Origin: an uncultured Craurococcus sp.
GTDB taxonomy: Bacteria > Pseudomonadota > Alphaproteobacteria > Acetobacterales > Acetobacteraceae
Direction: 5' to 3'
Assembly: GCA_902805545.1 (NCBI GenBank)
Contig: CADCTD010000001.1
Location: 156,955 to 220,954 of the forward strand
Length of the DNA: 64,000 bases
Shown here: positions 8,970-17,369 of the stretch, one piece after another
Layout of the letters: each line of letters begins with the position of its first letter
Position numbering within the stretch: position 1 is the first letter of the stretch
Program-made: the position numbers and the translations under genes
The notes under the pieces: model-generated
What the model saw: the letters and a program-made list of their open reading frames with translations, nothing else
Database searches by the model: none
What the model was told of the DNA's origin: nothing

Positions 8970-9075
8970 GCGGGTTTTCCCTCTGGTCGCAGGCCCGGTT
9001 CGTCCGGGACCATGCGAGCAGTCTCCGCCCCGGAAGTGAAAAGGCGGTTAAGGCGCGTGGCGAATTCTGCAGGCC

Positions 9076-9669
9076 TCATCCGGGATCGAAGGCGTGGGCG
9101 ATGAGGTCGGTGGCGAGCATCGCCGCATCGGTGTTTGGCTTCGGCGTCAGCAGGGCGAGGGTGCCGGCGCTGCCGGCCAGGTCGTAATGGCGGAGCAGCG
9201 GGGCGCGGTAGGCGGCGCGGCTCCAGAAGTCATGCACCAGCACCAGCGCTCCCGGGGCGAGGCGCGGTCGGCCGGCGAGTGCGCAGGCGATGCGGAAGCG
9301 GCCATCGACGAGCACGCAATCGACCTCGCCGGCAGCCTCCCACGGGTCGCGCCAGTAGGACGGCCAGCGCGGCAGGCTGGCGGCCTCGGTCGGGTAGCCC
9401 CAAGGGCCGGTCGGGCCGAGATCGACATACAGCAGGCGGAGCCGGCCGTCCGCCATGGCGGCGGGGTTGGCAGCGGCGGTGCGCTCGAGCCAGGCACGGT
9501 CGCTGTCGATGGAGAGCAGGCGCGGGAGGCCGGCGGCGAGCAGCAGGCCGGTGCTGCCGCCGCAGCCGAATTCCAGCCCGGCGCGCCGGTCGGCGACGGC
9601 GGCGGCGAGCAAAGCCTGCTCCGCCGCCGTCATGGCGGGTTGCAGCCCGGTCTCGGGGATGGCGTTCAC
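9076..9669 (-). CDS. Class I SAM-dependent methyltransferase-like protein
   Basis: The product of about 197 residues begins VNAIPETGLQPAMTAAEQ and has a Rossmann-type motif I (GLEFGCGGSTGLLLA), an acidic strand (LLSIDSDRAWLERT), VDCVLVDGRFRIACAL and LVLVHDFWSR. This resembles small methyltransferases found near polysaccharide or protein-glycan loci. I chose the GTG at 9667-9669, which has a GGAG seven bases upstream, over a TTG at 9709-9711 with no clear site. It is upstream of flagellin on the same strand, 106 bases away, and may belong to the same modification locus. The substrate is unknown. Confidence 0.75.
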   Translation of the reverse strand: MNAIPETGLQPAMTAAEQALLAAAVADRRAGLEFGCGGSTGLLLAAGLPRLLSIDSDRAWLERTAAANPAAMADGRLRLLYVDLGPTGPWGYPTEAASLPRWPSYWRDPWEAAGEVDCVLVDGRFRIACALAGRPRLAPGALVLVHDFWSRAAYRAPLLRHYDLAGSAGTLALLTPKPNTDAAMLATDLIAHAFDPG

Positions 9670-9740
9670 GCGGCGGCTCCGTTCTGGGGCGCCGCCACTC
9701 TGGCTCCGCAATGGTTAGCGAAGCGCGAAGATCGCCGGGC

Positions 9741-11177
9741 TCAGGCGAAAAGAATATCGCCTGGCGCGAGCGCCGCGATGCCGGGCAGGGTCACGCCATG
9801 GCCGGCGGCATCGAAGGTGATGACGAGGCCGCCGCCTTCGGCCGGCGCGGTGGTGAGGCTCTCCGCGGCGATGCCGGTGAAGACCAAATGGTCCTCGCCC
9901 GGCGCGAAGTCGGCGATGGTGGCGGAGCCGGCGCCGGGGGCGACCAGCCATCGGTCCGCGCCCGCGCCGCCGGCGAGGACGCCGCCGCCGCTGCCGGCGC
10001 CGAGGCTGACGACATCGGCTCCCTCACCGGCAGGAAGGGTCGCGGCGGCCGTCACCGGGGCGTGGATGGTGCCATCCGCCGCGAGCCCGTGCGCATCGAC
10101 CCAGATGGGCATGCCCTGCTCGTCATAGACTGCGTTGCCGCGGCCGCCACCCTCGGCGCCGGCGAGGCGGCCATAGCCATGGCCGTAGAAGAGCCGCGCA
10201 TCGGCGGGCAGCGGCTTGGCGAAGTCGAGCAGCAGCGAATCGGGCCCGGTGACGGTGGCGGCGGTCGCGGCCATCGCCGCCCCCGTCGCATCGGCGATCG
10301 TGGTCCAGCCGGTGCCACGCGCGGCATCGGCATCCAGCGGGGCGAGGCTGCCGGCGGCGTCATGCGCGACGGCGAGGGCGAGCTGCCGGTCGCCGATGCG
10401 GCTCGCCTGCACCACCTGCGGGCCAAGGTCGTCCGCCTGGCCGCCGGCCAGCGCGATGGGCGAGCCGGGCTTCGCATGCTCGGCCCAGTCCTGGGCGAGG
10501 GAGAGTGCGAGGCGCTCGCCGGTCTGCATCCCGTCCGGGTTGGACTGATGCGAGCCGCCATAGTCCCGGGTTTTCGAGTTCCCGTCGAGGTTGTCGAAGC
10601 TCATATCCGTGTCGAGGGCGCGGGCGCCGATGCGGGCGTTGAAGGCCGGGTCGGCGGCCAGTTCCTCCATGCCGATGCGGATGGCCTGGTGCCCGGCATC
10701 CGTCCCGTCCGGATAGGGGATGGCGCTGACGAAATGGTAGGGCAGCGCGGCGGCATCCTGTCCATAGGCGGCGCGAAGCTGCGCGGCCTCGCTGCGGAGG
10801 GCTCCTTGCCATTCGGCGGGGGTCAGCGTGGCGTCGCGGCTGTCATACTCGCTGTGCAGCCAGACGACGGCGGTCGGCTCCGCCTTCCGTGCGGCAGGCA
10901 GCTCGCCGACGTAGTTCAGCAGGCTTTGCTCGAGCCTGCCGGTGGTCCAGCCCAGGGCATCCGCCGTGGGCTTCAGCCAGTCGCCGAGCAGGGCGGTACC
11001 GCTGAAGACGGTGTTCGCGTTGCGCGCCTGGCTGGAATATTCCAGAGCTACCCTATCCGTGGCGCCGTCGAAGCCGAGCAATTCCTCGACCCGGTCCACC
11101 ATCGCCTGGGCGCCGCCATTGTAATCGCCCATGAGCTGGGCATTGGACTGGCCGCGGAGCAGGACATTCAACTGCAA
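9741..11177 (-). CDS. GQSN-motif (SGNH-type) hydrolase-like protein with RTX-like C-terminus, probably secreted
   Basis: 478 residues. The N-terminus LNVLLRGQSNAQ carries the GQSN block seen in sialate O-acetylesterase-type SGNH hydrolases; AVVWLHSEYDSRD and the later DYGGSHQSNPDG resemble the family's central and Asp-x-x-His regions. The C-terminal quarter is glycine-rich with a GGAGAD element followed by DFAPGEDHLVF, as in RTX/calcium-binding proteins exported by type I secretion. There is no N-terminal signal peptide, which fits that route. A TTG at 11175-11177 with GAGG seven bases upstream is the likely start. Substrate unknown; possibly an extracellular carbohydrate esterase. Confidence 0.7.
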   Translation of the reverse strand: MQLNVLLRGQSNAQLMGDYNGGAQAMVDRVEELLGFDGATDRVALEYSSQARNANTVFSGTALLGDWLKPTADALGWTTGRLEQSLLNYVGELPAARKAEPTAVVWLHSEYDSRDATLTPAEWQGALRSEAAQLRAAYGQDAAALPYHFVSAIPYPDGTDAGHQAIRIGMEELAADPAFNARIGARALDTDMSFDNLDGNSKTRDYGGSHQSNPDGMQTGERLALSLAQDWAEHAKPGSPIALAGGQADDLGPQVVQASRIGDRQLALAVAHDAAGSLAPLDADAARGTGWTTIADATGAAMAATAATVTGPDSLLLDFAKPLPADARLFYGHGYGRLAGAEGGGRGNAVYDEQGMPIWVDAHGLAADGTIHAPVTAAATLPAGEGADVVSLGAGSGGGVLAGGAGADRWLVAPGAGSATIADFAPGEDHLVFTGIAAESLTTAPAEGGGLVITFDAAGHGVTLPGIAALAPGDILFA

Positions 11178-11280
11178 GCAAATACCTCACGATGTATCCA
11201 ATTCAGGCCAGGAACGGCCGGAATGGGCGTCGTGATGGATCAATACTGTTGCAGGTCCTACACGCGATGCAGTGAGCGAC

Positions 11281-11523
11281 TCAGGGTTGCAACGCCGCGG
11301 AGAGGATCGCCCTTGGGGCCGCCTCGGTTCCTGCCTCCACCCGGAACAGCAGCTCGGCCGAGACCCAGGAGAGGGCGAGGGCGAGCATGCCGGCGAGGCA
11401 GGCCTCCTGCAGCGGCCCGAGGCCGATCACGGTGATGCGGAGGCCGCCCGCCACGGGGCCGGGCCTTGCACGGCCCGGCGGCGGGGGGATGTGGTTCGGG
11501 TCCAGCGGGGAGATCGTCGGCAT
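11281..11523 (-). CDS. Small hypothetical protein with a possible membrane segment
   Basis: 80-residue reading frame starting at the ATG 11521-11523. The N-terminal 28 residues are proline-rich; residues about 42-60 (ACLAGMLALALSWVSAELLF) could form one membrane-spanning helix. No family is recognised and the ribosome binding site is weak, so this may not be a gene. It is the only plausible coding content in the otherwise empty stretch 11178-11582 between the RTX-like protein and the dehydrogenase; I see no RNA gene or repeat in the rest of that stretch. Confidence 0.4.
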   Translation of the reverse strand: MPTISPLDPNHIPPPPGRARPGPVAGGLRITVIGLGPLQEACLAGMLALALSWVSAELLFRVEAGTEAAPRAILSAALQP

Positions 11524-11582
11524 GGGCCGATGTGAACAAATCCTGAACGCTGAATCAAGGGTTAATGTTCGCTGGACGTTCC

Positions 11583-12479
11583 CTAACCTTCCTTCGGCAA
11601 CCGGATGCCGGTCAAGGCCTGGTAGGCGCGGATGACGAAGGCATCGTCCTTGCCGCCATGCCCCTGGGCGCTCGCCGCGATGAAGAGCTGCTGCGCCTGG
11701 GCAGCAAGCGGCGCGGGGAAGGCCACCTCGCGCGCCAGCTGCGTCACCAGTCCGAGGTCCTTGACGAAGATGTCGACCGCCGAGCGCGGCGCCTCGTCGC
11801 CCTCGAGCACATGCGGCATGCGGTTCTCGAACATCCAGGAATTGCCCGCCGCCTGGGTGACGACGTTGAACAGCGCCTGCGGCTCGATCCCCGACTTGAT
11901 GCCGAGCGCCATTGCCTCCGCCGCGACGGCGATATGCACGCCGGCGAGGAGCTGGTGCACCACCTTCATCGTGCTGCCGAGGCCGGGCACCTCGCCGAGG
12001 GTCCAGACCTTCTTCGCCACGGCGGCGAAGATCGGGGCGGCCTGCGCCATCGCGGCCTGGCTGCCGGAGGCCATCACCGTCATCGCCCCGGCGCGGGCCC
12101 CGACCGCGCCGCCGGAGACCGGGGCATCGACATAGAGGAAGCCGCCCGCCTCGGCCCGGGCGGCGAGACGCCGCGCATCCTCCGGTGCCATGGTGGAGGA
12201 GACGATGAGCACAGCGCCGGGGGCGAGGCGCGGGGCGGCGCCGTCCGGGCCGAAGAGCGCCGCCTCGGCCTGCTGCGCATTGACGACGAGGACGAGCACG
12301 GCCTCCGTCCCCTCCGGCAGCTCCGCGGCGCGGGCGGCGGCCGAGCCACCGGCGGCGGTGAACTCGGCCCGTGCCGTCTCGCGCGGATCGACGCCGGCGA
12401 CCTCCATTTCCCCGGCCTTCACGAGGTTGAGGGCGGCGCCCATGCCCATGCTGCCCAGACCGATCACCGCGACGCGCAT
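11583..12479 (-). CDS. NAD(P)-dependent beta-hydroxyacid dehydrogenase (L-threonate dehydrogenase / 3-hydroxyisobutyrate dehydrogenase family)
   Basis: 298 residues of the beta-hydroxyacid dehydrogenase family: N-terminal dinucleotide fold VAVIGLGSMGMGAALNLVKAG, the substrate loop FLYVDAPVSGGAVGARAG, then GLGSTMKVVHQLL with the catalytic lysine, and a helical C-terminal domain (FVKDLGLVTQLA). Sequence style and the neighbouring sugar-acid genes favour an LtnD-like enzyme oxidising L-threonate or a similar C4 acid; 3-hydroxyisobutyrate or tartronate semialdehyde activity is possible. Start ATG at 12477-12479; the frame is open upstream but without homology. It is divergent from the COG4091-like gene, sharing a 99-base intergenic region. 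Confidence 0.85.
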   Translation of the reverse strand: MRVAVIGLGSMGMGAALNLVKAGEMEVAGVDPRETARAEFTAAGGSAAARAAELPEGTEAVLVLVVNAQQAEAALFGPDGAAPRLAPGAVLIVSSTMAPEDARRLAARAEAGGFLYVDAPVSGGAVGARAGAMTVMASGSQAAMAQAAPIFAAVAKKVWTLGEVPGLGSTMKVVHQLLAGVHIAVAAEAMALGIKSGIEPQALFNVVTQAAGNSWMFENRMPHVLEGDEAPRSAVDIFVKDLGLVTQLAREVAFPAPLAAQAQQLFIAASAQGHGGKDDAFVIRAYQALTGIRLPKEG

Positions 12480-12578
12480 GCCGCTCCCCTTCCCTCGCCC
12501 GTGGCCGGCGAGGCTCGGGTGGCGCGGGGGCGGCGTCAAGCGCTAGCCTTCCGCCTCAACGAGGGAGAGGACACGGCG

Positions 12579-13886
12579 ATGAACCTCCATGCCATGCTGC
12601 GCCGCCGGGCGGCGGAGGGGCGGCCGATCACCGTCGGCGTCATCGGCGCCGGGAAATTCGGCTCCATGTTCCTCGCCATGGCGGTGCGGATGCCCGGGGT
12701 GCAGGTGGCCGGCATCGCCGACCTCTCCATCCCCCGCGCGCGGGATGCGCTGGCCCGGGTCGGCTGGGAGGCGGAGCGCTACGCCTCGGCCTCGCTGGAC
12801 GTGGCGCTGGCGACGGGGGGGACGCATCTCACCGAGGATGCGACGGCGCTGATGGCGGAGCCGCGCATCGAGGTCATCGTCGAGTGCACCGGCCATCCGG
12901 CGGCCGGCATCCGCCATGCGCTCGCCGCCATCGGGCATGGCAAGCACATCGTCATGGTGAATGTGGAGGCCGATGTCCTCGCCGGTCCGCTGCTCGCCGC
13001 CCGGGCGCGGCAGGCGGGCGTCGTCTACTCCCTCGCCTATGGCGACCAGCCGGCGCTGGTCTGCGAGCTGGTCGACACCATCCGCGCCATGGGCCTGCCC
13101 GTCACCGCGGCCGGCAAGGGGACCAAGTATCTCCCCGCCTATCACGAGAGCACGCCGGAGACGGTCTGGGGTCATTACGGGCTGACCGAGGAGCAGGCGC
13201 GGCTTGGGGGGATGAACCCGCAGATGTTCAACTCCTTCCTCGACGGGACCAAGTCGGGGATCGAGATGGCGGCCATTGCGAATGCCACCGGCCTCGCCCC
13301 GCCGGAGGACGGGCTGCTCTTCCCGCCCTGCGCCACCCATGACCTGCCGCGGGTCTTCGCCGATGCGGGGGGCGTGGTGGAGGTCATCTCCTCCCTCGAG
13401 CGCGACGGGCGGCAGGTGGTGGGCGACCTGCGCTGGGGCGTCTACGCCGTTTTCGAGGGGGAGACGGACTATATCCGCCGCTGCTTCTCCGAATACGGGG
13501 TGCATTGCGACCCATCCGGGCGGTTCGCTGCGCTCTGGCGACCCTATCACCTGATCGGGCTGGAGCTCGGCGTCAGCATCGCCTCCGCGGCGCTGCGGCG
13601 GGAGCCGACCGGGGCGCCCGAGGCCTGGCGCGGCGATGTGGTGGCGACGGCGAAGCGCGACCTGGCCGAGGGCGAGGTGCTGGATGGCGAGGGCGGCGCC
13701 ATGGTCTGGGGGAAGTGCCTGCCGGCGCAGCGCTCGCTCGCGCTCGGCGCGCTGCCGATCGGGCTCGCGCATGGGGTGCGGCTCAGGCGGGCGGTGCCGC
13801 GCGGGGCGACGGTCGGCTGGGCGGATGTCGCGGTCGACGAGGCGAGCGAAGCCGTCAGGATCAGGCGGGAGATGGAGGCGATGTAG
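12579..13886 (+). CDS. COG4091-type oxidoreductase (homoserine dehydrogenase-like with C-terminal SAF domain)
   Basis: 435 residues. An N-terminal NAD(P)-binding fold (TVGVIGAGKFGSMFLAM; IVECTGHPAAGIRHAL; IVMVNVEADVLAGP) resembles homoserine dehydrogenase; the C-terminal part (DVVATAKRDLAEGEVLDGEGG onwards) is the SAF-like domain that makes automated pipelines sometimes call it a FlgA-type flagellar protein, which it is not. Family members lie in sugar-acid and branched-sugar catabolic loci; the exact reaction is not established here. Start ATG with GAGGGAGAGG upstream. Divergent from the threonate dehydrogenase-like gene, suggesting a joint pathway for a C4/C5 sugar acid (inference). Confidence 0.8.
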   Translation: MNLHAMLRRRAAEGRPITVGVIGAGKFGSMFLAMAVRMPGVQVAGIADLSIPRARDALARVGWEAERYASASLDVALATGGTHLTEDATALMAEPRIEVIVECTGHPAAGIRHALAAIGHGKHIVMVNVEADVLAGPLLAARARQAGVVYSLAYGDQPALVCELVDTIRAMGLPVTAAGKGTKYLPAYHESTPETVWGHYGLTEEQARLGGMNPQMFNSFLDGTKSGIEMAAIANATGLAPPEDGLLFPPCATHDLPRVFADAGGVVEVISSLERDGRQVVGDLRWGVYAVFEGETDYIRRCFSEYGVHCDPSGRFAALWRPYHLIGLELGVSIASAALRREPTGAPEAWRGDVVATAKRDLAEGEVLDGEGGAMVWGKCLPAQRSLALGALPIGLAHGVRLRRAVPRGATVGWADVAVDEASEAVRIRREMEAM

Positions 13887-13958
13887 AATTCTGGGGAAGG
13901 CGCTGCCTTCCCGGGGCTCCATCCGCCAGGCCGGAACCCGGCCTGGACCGGTCCGAAT

Positions 13959-15233
13959 TTACGCCTTGAAGGCTTCGAACAGTGCGGAGACTCCCGGCAG
14001 GCGGTCGGGGTGGCGGGCCATCTCCCACATTGCGTCCCAGCGCGCGCCGTGGGTCGGCTCGACGCTGCGGCGGAACTTCTCCCGCAGCGCCGGCTCCGGC
14101 AGGGGCCGGTCCGGGTCGCCGGGCGTGCCGCAGACGACGCGCTCGCGGCGGCTGCCATCCGCCAGGCGCAGCGTCAGGCGGCAGAGGCGTTCCCCTGGCA
14201 GCCGGGCCGTGTAGGATGGATCCTCGGTGACGGTGACCTTCGCCGCAAGTGCCCGCGTCGCCGGATCGGCGATGGCCTCGGCGGAGAAAGCCTCGATCCA
14301 GGCATGGCCGCGGAGGATCCGCGTCGCCACGGTGAAGGGGATGGAGAAGCGGCCCGCGATCGGCGCCACCGGCGCGCGCTCCGCCAGCAGCGCGGCGGAG
14401 GCGAAGGTGGCGACCTCGATCGCCGCCACCTGGCCGGGGTCGATCCGGCCCTCGGCCAGCAGCAGCTCCACGGCTTCCAATGCCCCTTGCGTCTCGCGGC
14501 AGCAGCTTACCCGCTTCAGGAAGCTCTCGAGGATGAACCAGCGCCCCTGCCCCGCCGCGTAGGCCGCCATATCGAAGGCGGAGCCGATGACCTCGCCGAA
14601 CACGACGGGGATGCCGCCCGGCTCGCCCGTCACCCCGGCCTCCAGCAGGTCCACCGCCAGCACGCCGTTCTGCGCCGCCGCCCCCGCATAGGCGTTGCGG
14701 ACCGAGCCGCCGCGGAGCGAGGCTGTCGCGCTCGTGGCCAGGCCGAGGCTCGCCGCCAGCTCGAGCGCCGCCTGCAGCCGCGCCCCGTCATGGCCGCGCA
14801 GGCTGGCGACCGCCGCCGCCGCGCCGATCACCCCCCAGGTGCCATGCGGATGCGCCGCCGGCCGCAGCCGCATCGCATGGCCGACCCGCGAGCCTGCCTC
14901 GTAGCCGGCGATGACGGCGGTCAGCAGCGCCTCGCCCGAGGCATCGCGCGCCGCTGCCTCGGCGAGCGCAGGCGCGACGGCGTGGATTGCCGGGTGGCCA
15001 CCGGCCGGGTAGTTGCCCTCGTCCAGCTCCACCGCCGTGCCGGCGAAGCCGGTGAGGAAGGCCGCCATCGGCACCGGCGCGGCGAGGCGCGTCCCTAGCA
15101 GCGGCACGCCGCCCGCCGCATGCCGCGCGGCCATGGCCTGCACCTCCGGCTGCGCCTGGCCGGCGAGGATGGCGCCGAGCGTGTCGGCGAGGATCAGCCC
15201 GGCATGGGCGCGGACATGGTCGGGAATGCGCAT
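13959..15233 (-). CDS. MmgE/PrpD family protein
   Basis: 424 residues of the MmgE/PrpD family, which contains 2-methylcitrate dehydratase, cis-aconitate decarboxylase and many uncharacterised lyases. Landmarks: FAGTAVELDEGNYPAGGHPA with the conserved Asp and His region, AVIAGYEAGSRVGHA, HPHGTWGVIGAAAAVASL, and RVSCCRETQGALEAV where PrpD enzymes normally have KPYPCC. Residues 1-265 form the helical domain, the remainder the lid. It starts 12 bases after idnD, so it is in the idonate operon. No prpB or prpC is adjacent, so a dehydratase for a sugar acid is as likely as methylcitrate metabolism. Confidence 0.85.
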   Translation of the reverse strand: MRIPDHVRAHAGLILADTLGAILAGQAQPEVQAMAARHAAGGVPLLGTRLAAPVPMAAFLTGFAGTAVELDEGNYPAGGHPAIHAVAPALAEAAARDASGEALLTAVIAGYEAGSRVGHAMRLRPAAHPHGTWGVIGAAAAVASLRGHDGARLQAALELAASLGLATSATASLRGGSVRNAYAGAAAQNGVLAVDLLEAGVTGEPGGIPVVFGEVIGSAFDMAAYAAGQGRWFILESFLKRVSCCRETQGALEAVELLLAEGRIDPGQVAAIEVATFASAALLAERAPVAPIAGRFSIPFTVATRILRGHAWIEAFSAEAIADPATRALAAKVTVTEDPSYTARLPGERLCRLTLRLADGSRRERVVCGTPGDPDRPLPEPALREKFRRSVEPTHGARWDAMWEMARHPDRLPGVSALFEAFKA

Positions 15234-15245
15234 GCGACGTGATCC

Positions 15246-16277
15246 TCAGAAGGCCAGCTGCACCTTCATCGCCCGGCTCCGGTCGGCGGCGAGGTCGAAG
15301 GCGGCGACGGCATCCGCCACCGGCATGGTCGCGGTCAGCAGCGGCGTCGGGTCGATGGCGCGGCGCGCCAGCACATCCACCGCGAGCGCGAACTCCTCGT
15401 GAAAGCGGAAGGTGCCGCGCAGCGAAACCTCCTTCGCCACCAGCGCCGAGAGCGGCAGGCCGACATCGCCGCCGAGGCCGAGCTGGACGATCACCGCGCC
15501 GGGGCGGGCGGCCTGGATCGCCGAGGCGAGCGCGGCGCCGCTGCCGGAGGCCTCGAAGACCACGTCGAAATGCCCCTTGTCGAGGGTGTAGGGCAGCAAC
15601 CCGTCAGGATCCTCGCTCATCGAGAGGGTGCGGTCGGCGCCCATGCGGCGAGCGGTCAGCAGCGGCGTGGAATGGAGGTCGGTGACGACCACCTCCCGCG
15701 CCCCGGCATGGCGGGCCACGGCGATGGCGAGGTTGCCGATCGGCCCCGCGCCGGTGACGAGGACGCGGGCGCCGAGCATCGGCCCGGCCTGCCGCCCGGC
15801 ATGCAGGCAGACGGCCAGCGGCTCGGCGAAGGCGGCGAGCTCAGGCGTCATCCCCTCCGGCAGCGGAACGGCGCGGGCGGCCTCGCAGACCAGGCGCTCG
15901 GAGAAGCCGCCCTGGACATGCGGCATCCGCATGGCGCTGCCGTAGAAGCGCATGTCGAGACAGTGGTTCGGCCGCCCCGCAAGGCAGTGGCGGCAGACGC
16001 CGCAGGGCAGGCTGGGATTGACCGCGACGGCTTGGCCGGGGGCGAGGCCGTCGACCCCCTGCCCCACCGCCTCGATCACGCCGGCGATCTCATGGCCGAG
16101 CACCATCGGCTCCCGCAGCCGGACGGCGCCGAAGCCGCCATGCAGGTAGTAGTGCAGGTCGGAGCCGCAAATGCCGCCCGCCCTGATGCGGATGGCGACC
16201 TGGCCGGGACCTGGCGCCTCCGCTGCGCGCTCCTCGATGCGGAGATCCTTCGGGGCGTGGATGACGACGGACTTCAT
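15246..16277 (-). CDS. idnD: L-idonate 5-dehydrogenase (zinc-dependent MDR)
   Basis: 343-residue zinc alcohol dehydrogenase of the medium-chain family. Catalytic zinc ligands are in GICGSDLHYY and LGHEIAGVIE; the structural zinc site is the cysteine lobe CGVCRHCLAGRPNHC. The cofactor fold shows VLVTGAGPIGNLAI. The DLHYY(L/Q)HGGFG region is characteristic of L-idonate 5-dehydrogenase, which interconverts L-idonate and 5-ketogluconate. It overlaps the 2-hydroxyacid dehydrogenase gene by four bases and is divergent from an SDR that matches 5-ketogluconate reductase, giving the enzyme set of the idonate pathway. Specificity for a related polyol or aldonate remains possible. Confidence 0.85.
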   Translation of the reverse strand: MKSVVIHAPKDLRIEERAAEAPGPGQVAIRIRAGGICGSDLHYYLHGGFGAVRLREPMVLGHEIAGVIEAVGQGVDGLAPGQAVAVNPSLPCGVCRHCLAGRPNHCLDMRFYGSAMRMPHVQGGFSERLVCEAARAVPLPEGMTPELAAFAEPLAVCLHAGRQAGPMLGARVLVTGAGPIGNLAIAVARHAGAREVVVTDLHSTPLLTARRMGADRTLSMSEDPDGLLPYTLDKGHFDVVFEASGSGAALASAIQAARPGAVIVQLGLGGDVGLPLSALVAKEVSLRGTFRFHEEFALAVDVLARRAIDPTPLLTATMPVADAVAAFDLAADRSRAMKVQLAF

Positions 16278-17221
16278 GGCGTGATCTCCGTCGGCAGGGG
16301 CCGGCCGGCGAAATGCGCGGCCAGGTTCTCCTGCATGAGAGCACCCATGGCGCGGCGCGTCTCCTCCGTGCCGCTCGCCGCATGGGGGGCGAGGACGACA
16401 TGGGGGAAGGTCGCAAATTCCGGGTCGATCTTCGGCTCGTTCCAGAAGACGTCGAGACCCGCGGCGGCGATGCGGCGGCTGCGCAGGGCCTCGAGCAGCG
16501 CTGCCTCGTCGACGACGGAGCCGCGGCTGACATTGACGAAGATGGCGCCGGGGCGGAGCGCCTCGATCGCCGCGCGGTCGATCAGGCCCTGGGTGCTCGG
16601 CCCGCCCATGGCGCAGCAGATCATGATGTCGACCTCCGGCGCGAGGGCGGCGGGGCTCGGGTGGAAAGCGTAGGGCACGCCCCCCTTCGGGCTGCGGCCG
16701 CTATAGCTGATCGCCATGCCGAAGCCCTCCGCCCGCTTCGCCACCGCGGAGCCGATGCGCCCGAGCCCGACGATGCCGAGCCGCTTGCCCCAGACGCGGG
16801 TCGTCAGCGGCATCGAGCCCTCCCGCGCCCAGGTCCCGTCGCGCACCCAGGCATCGGCGGCGGGAATGCGGCGGGCGGCGGCGAGCAGCAGGGCGATGCC
16901 GAGATCGGCCACGTCCTCGGTCAGCACATCGGGCGTGTTGGTGACGGGGATGCGGTGCCGGGCGCACCAGGCGCGGTCGATGGCATCCACCCCGACGCCG
17001 TAGCAGGCGACGATCCCGAGCCGCGGCAGCCGGTCCATCAGCGCGGCGGAGGCGCCGATCTCGCCCTTGGTGACGATGCCGCGGATGGCGGGGCCGTGTT
17101 GCGCGAGGAAGGCCTCCTCGTCGCGCGCCTCGTAGAGCAGGCGGAGGGTATAGCGCTCCGCCATGGGCGCGAGGTCCCAATCCGGCAGGACGCCCATCAC
17201 CAGAAGCTCCGGCTTGTCCAA
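16274..17221 (-). CDS. D-2-hydroxyacid dehydrogenase (GhrB/hydroxypyruvate reductase-like)
   Basis: 315 residues. NAD-binding motif LGIVGLGRIGSAVAKRAEGFG in the middle, the catalytic arginine in FVNVSRGSVVDEAAL, glutamate in LDVFWNEPKIDP and histidine in VLAPHAASGTEE. Likely reduces 2-ketogluconate, hydroxypyruvate or glyoxylate, which fits beside idonate/5-ketogluconate enzymes. I prefer the TTG at 17219-17221 because GGGAGG sits five bases upstream; an ATG at 17195-17197 is an alternative and would remove eight residues. Overlaps idnD by four bases (ATGA). Confidence 0.85.
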   Translation of the reverse strand: MDKPELLVMGVLPDWDLAPMAERYTLRLLYEARDEEAFLAQHGPAIRGIVTKGEIGASAALMDRLPRLGIVACYGVGVDAIDRAWCARHRIPVTNTPDVLTEDVADLGIALLLAAARRIPAADAWVRDGTWAREGSMPLTTRVWGKRLGIVGLGRIGSAVAKRAEGFGMAISYSGRSPKGGVPYAFHPSPAALAPEVDIMICCAMGGPSTQGLIDRAAIEALRPGAIFVNVSRGSVVDEAALLEALRSRRIAAAGLDVFWNEPKIDPEFATFPHVVLAPHAASGTEETRRAMGALMQENLAAHFAGRPLPTEITP

Positions 17222-17270
17222 CTGCGCCTCCCCTGCAACTGTCCGGAGCGCTGTTAGAGCAAACCCCGGT

Positions 17271-17286
17271 CGGGTGGAATCACCCG
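17271..17286. promoter_or_regulatory. Inverted repeat in the divergent idn intergenic region
   Basis: CGGGTG-GAAT-CACCCG is a perfect six-base inverted repeat with a four-base spacer, lying between the divergent 2-hydroxyacid dehydrogenase and SDR genes. It could be an operator for a local regulator or a short hairpin in a leader. No regulator gene is adjacent, and in such GC-rich DNA a six-base palindrome can arise by chance. Confidence 0.3.
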
Positions 17287-17369
17287 GCGCGGTCAATTCG
17301 CCCGCCGAGGGAATCGCAGAGAGGATTTCGCCGACGGCAGCGGGCGGAGTCCGGATGGAGGATGGGACC

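Noticed and set aside
8970..9075. Sigma-54 or sigma-28 promoter for flagellin
   Set aside because: No TGGCAC-N5-TTGC or TAAA-N15-GCCGATAA-like sequence was found in the upstream gap.
6255..9104. A 949-codon open frame on the plus strand opposite the flagellin/flaF/TPR genes
   Set aside because: Low-complexity, Arg/Gly/Ala-rich translation with no family; it mirrors strongly supported minus-strand genes and results from the high GC content.
12579..13886. Calling the COG4091 gene a flagellar FlgA protein
   Set aside because: Only the SAF-like C-terminal domain is shared; the N-terminal NAD(P)-binding domain and metabolic neighbours argue for an oxidoreductase.
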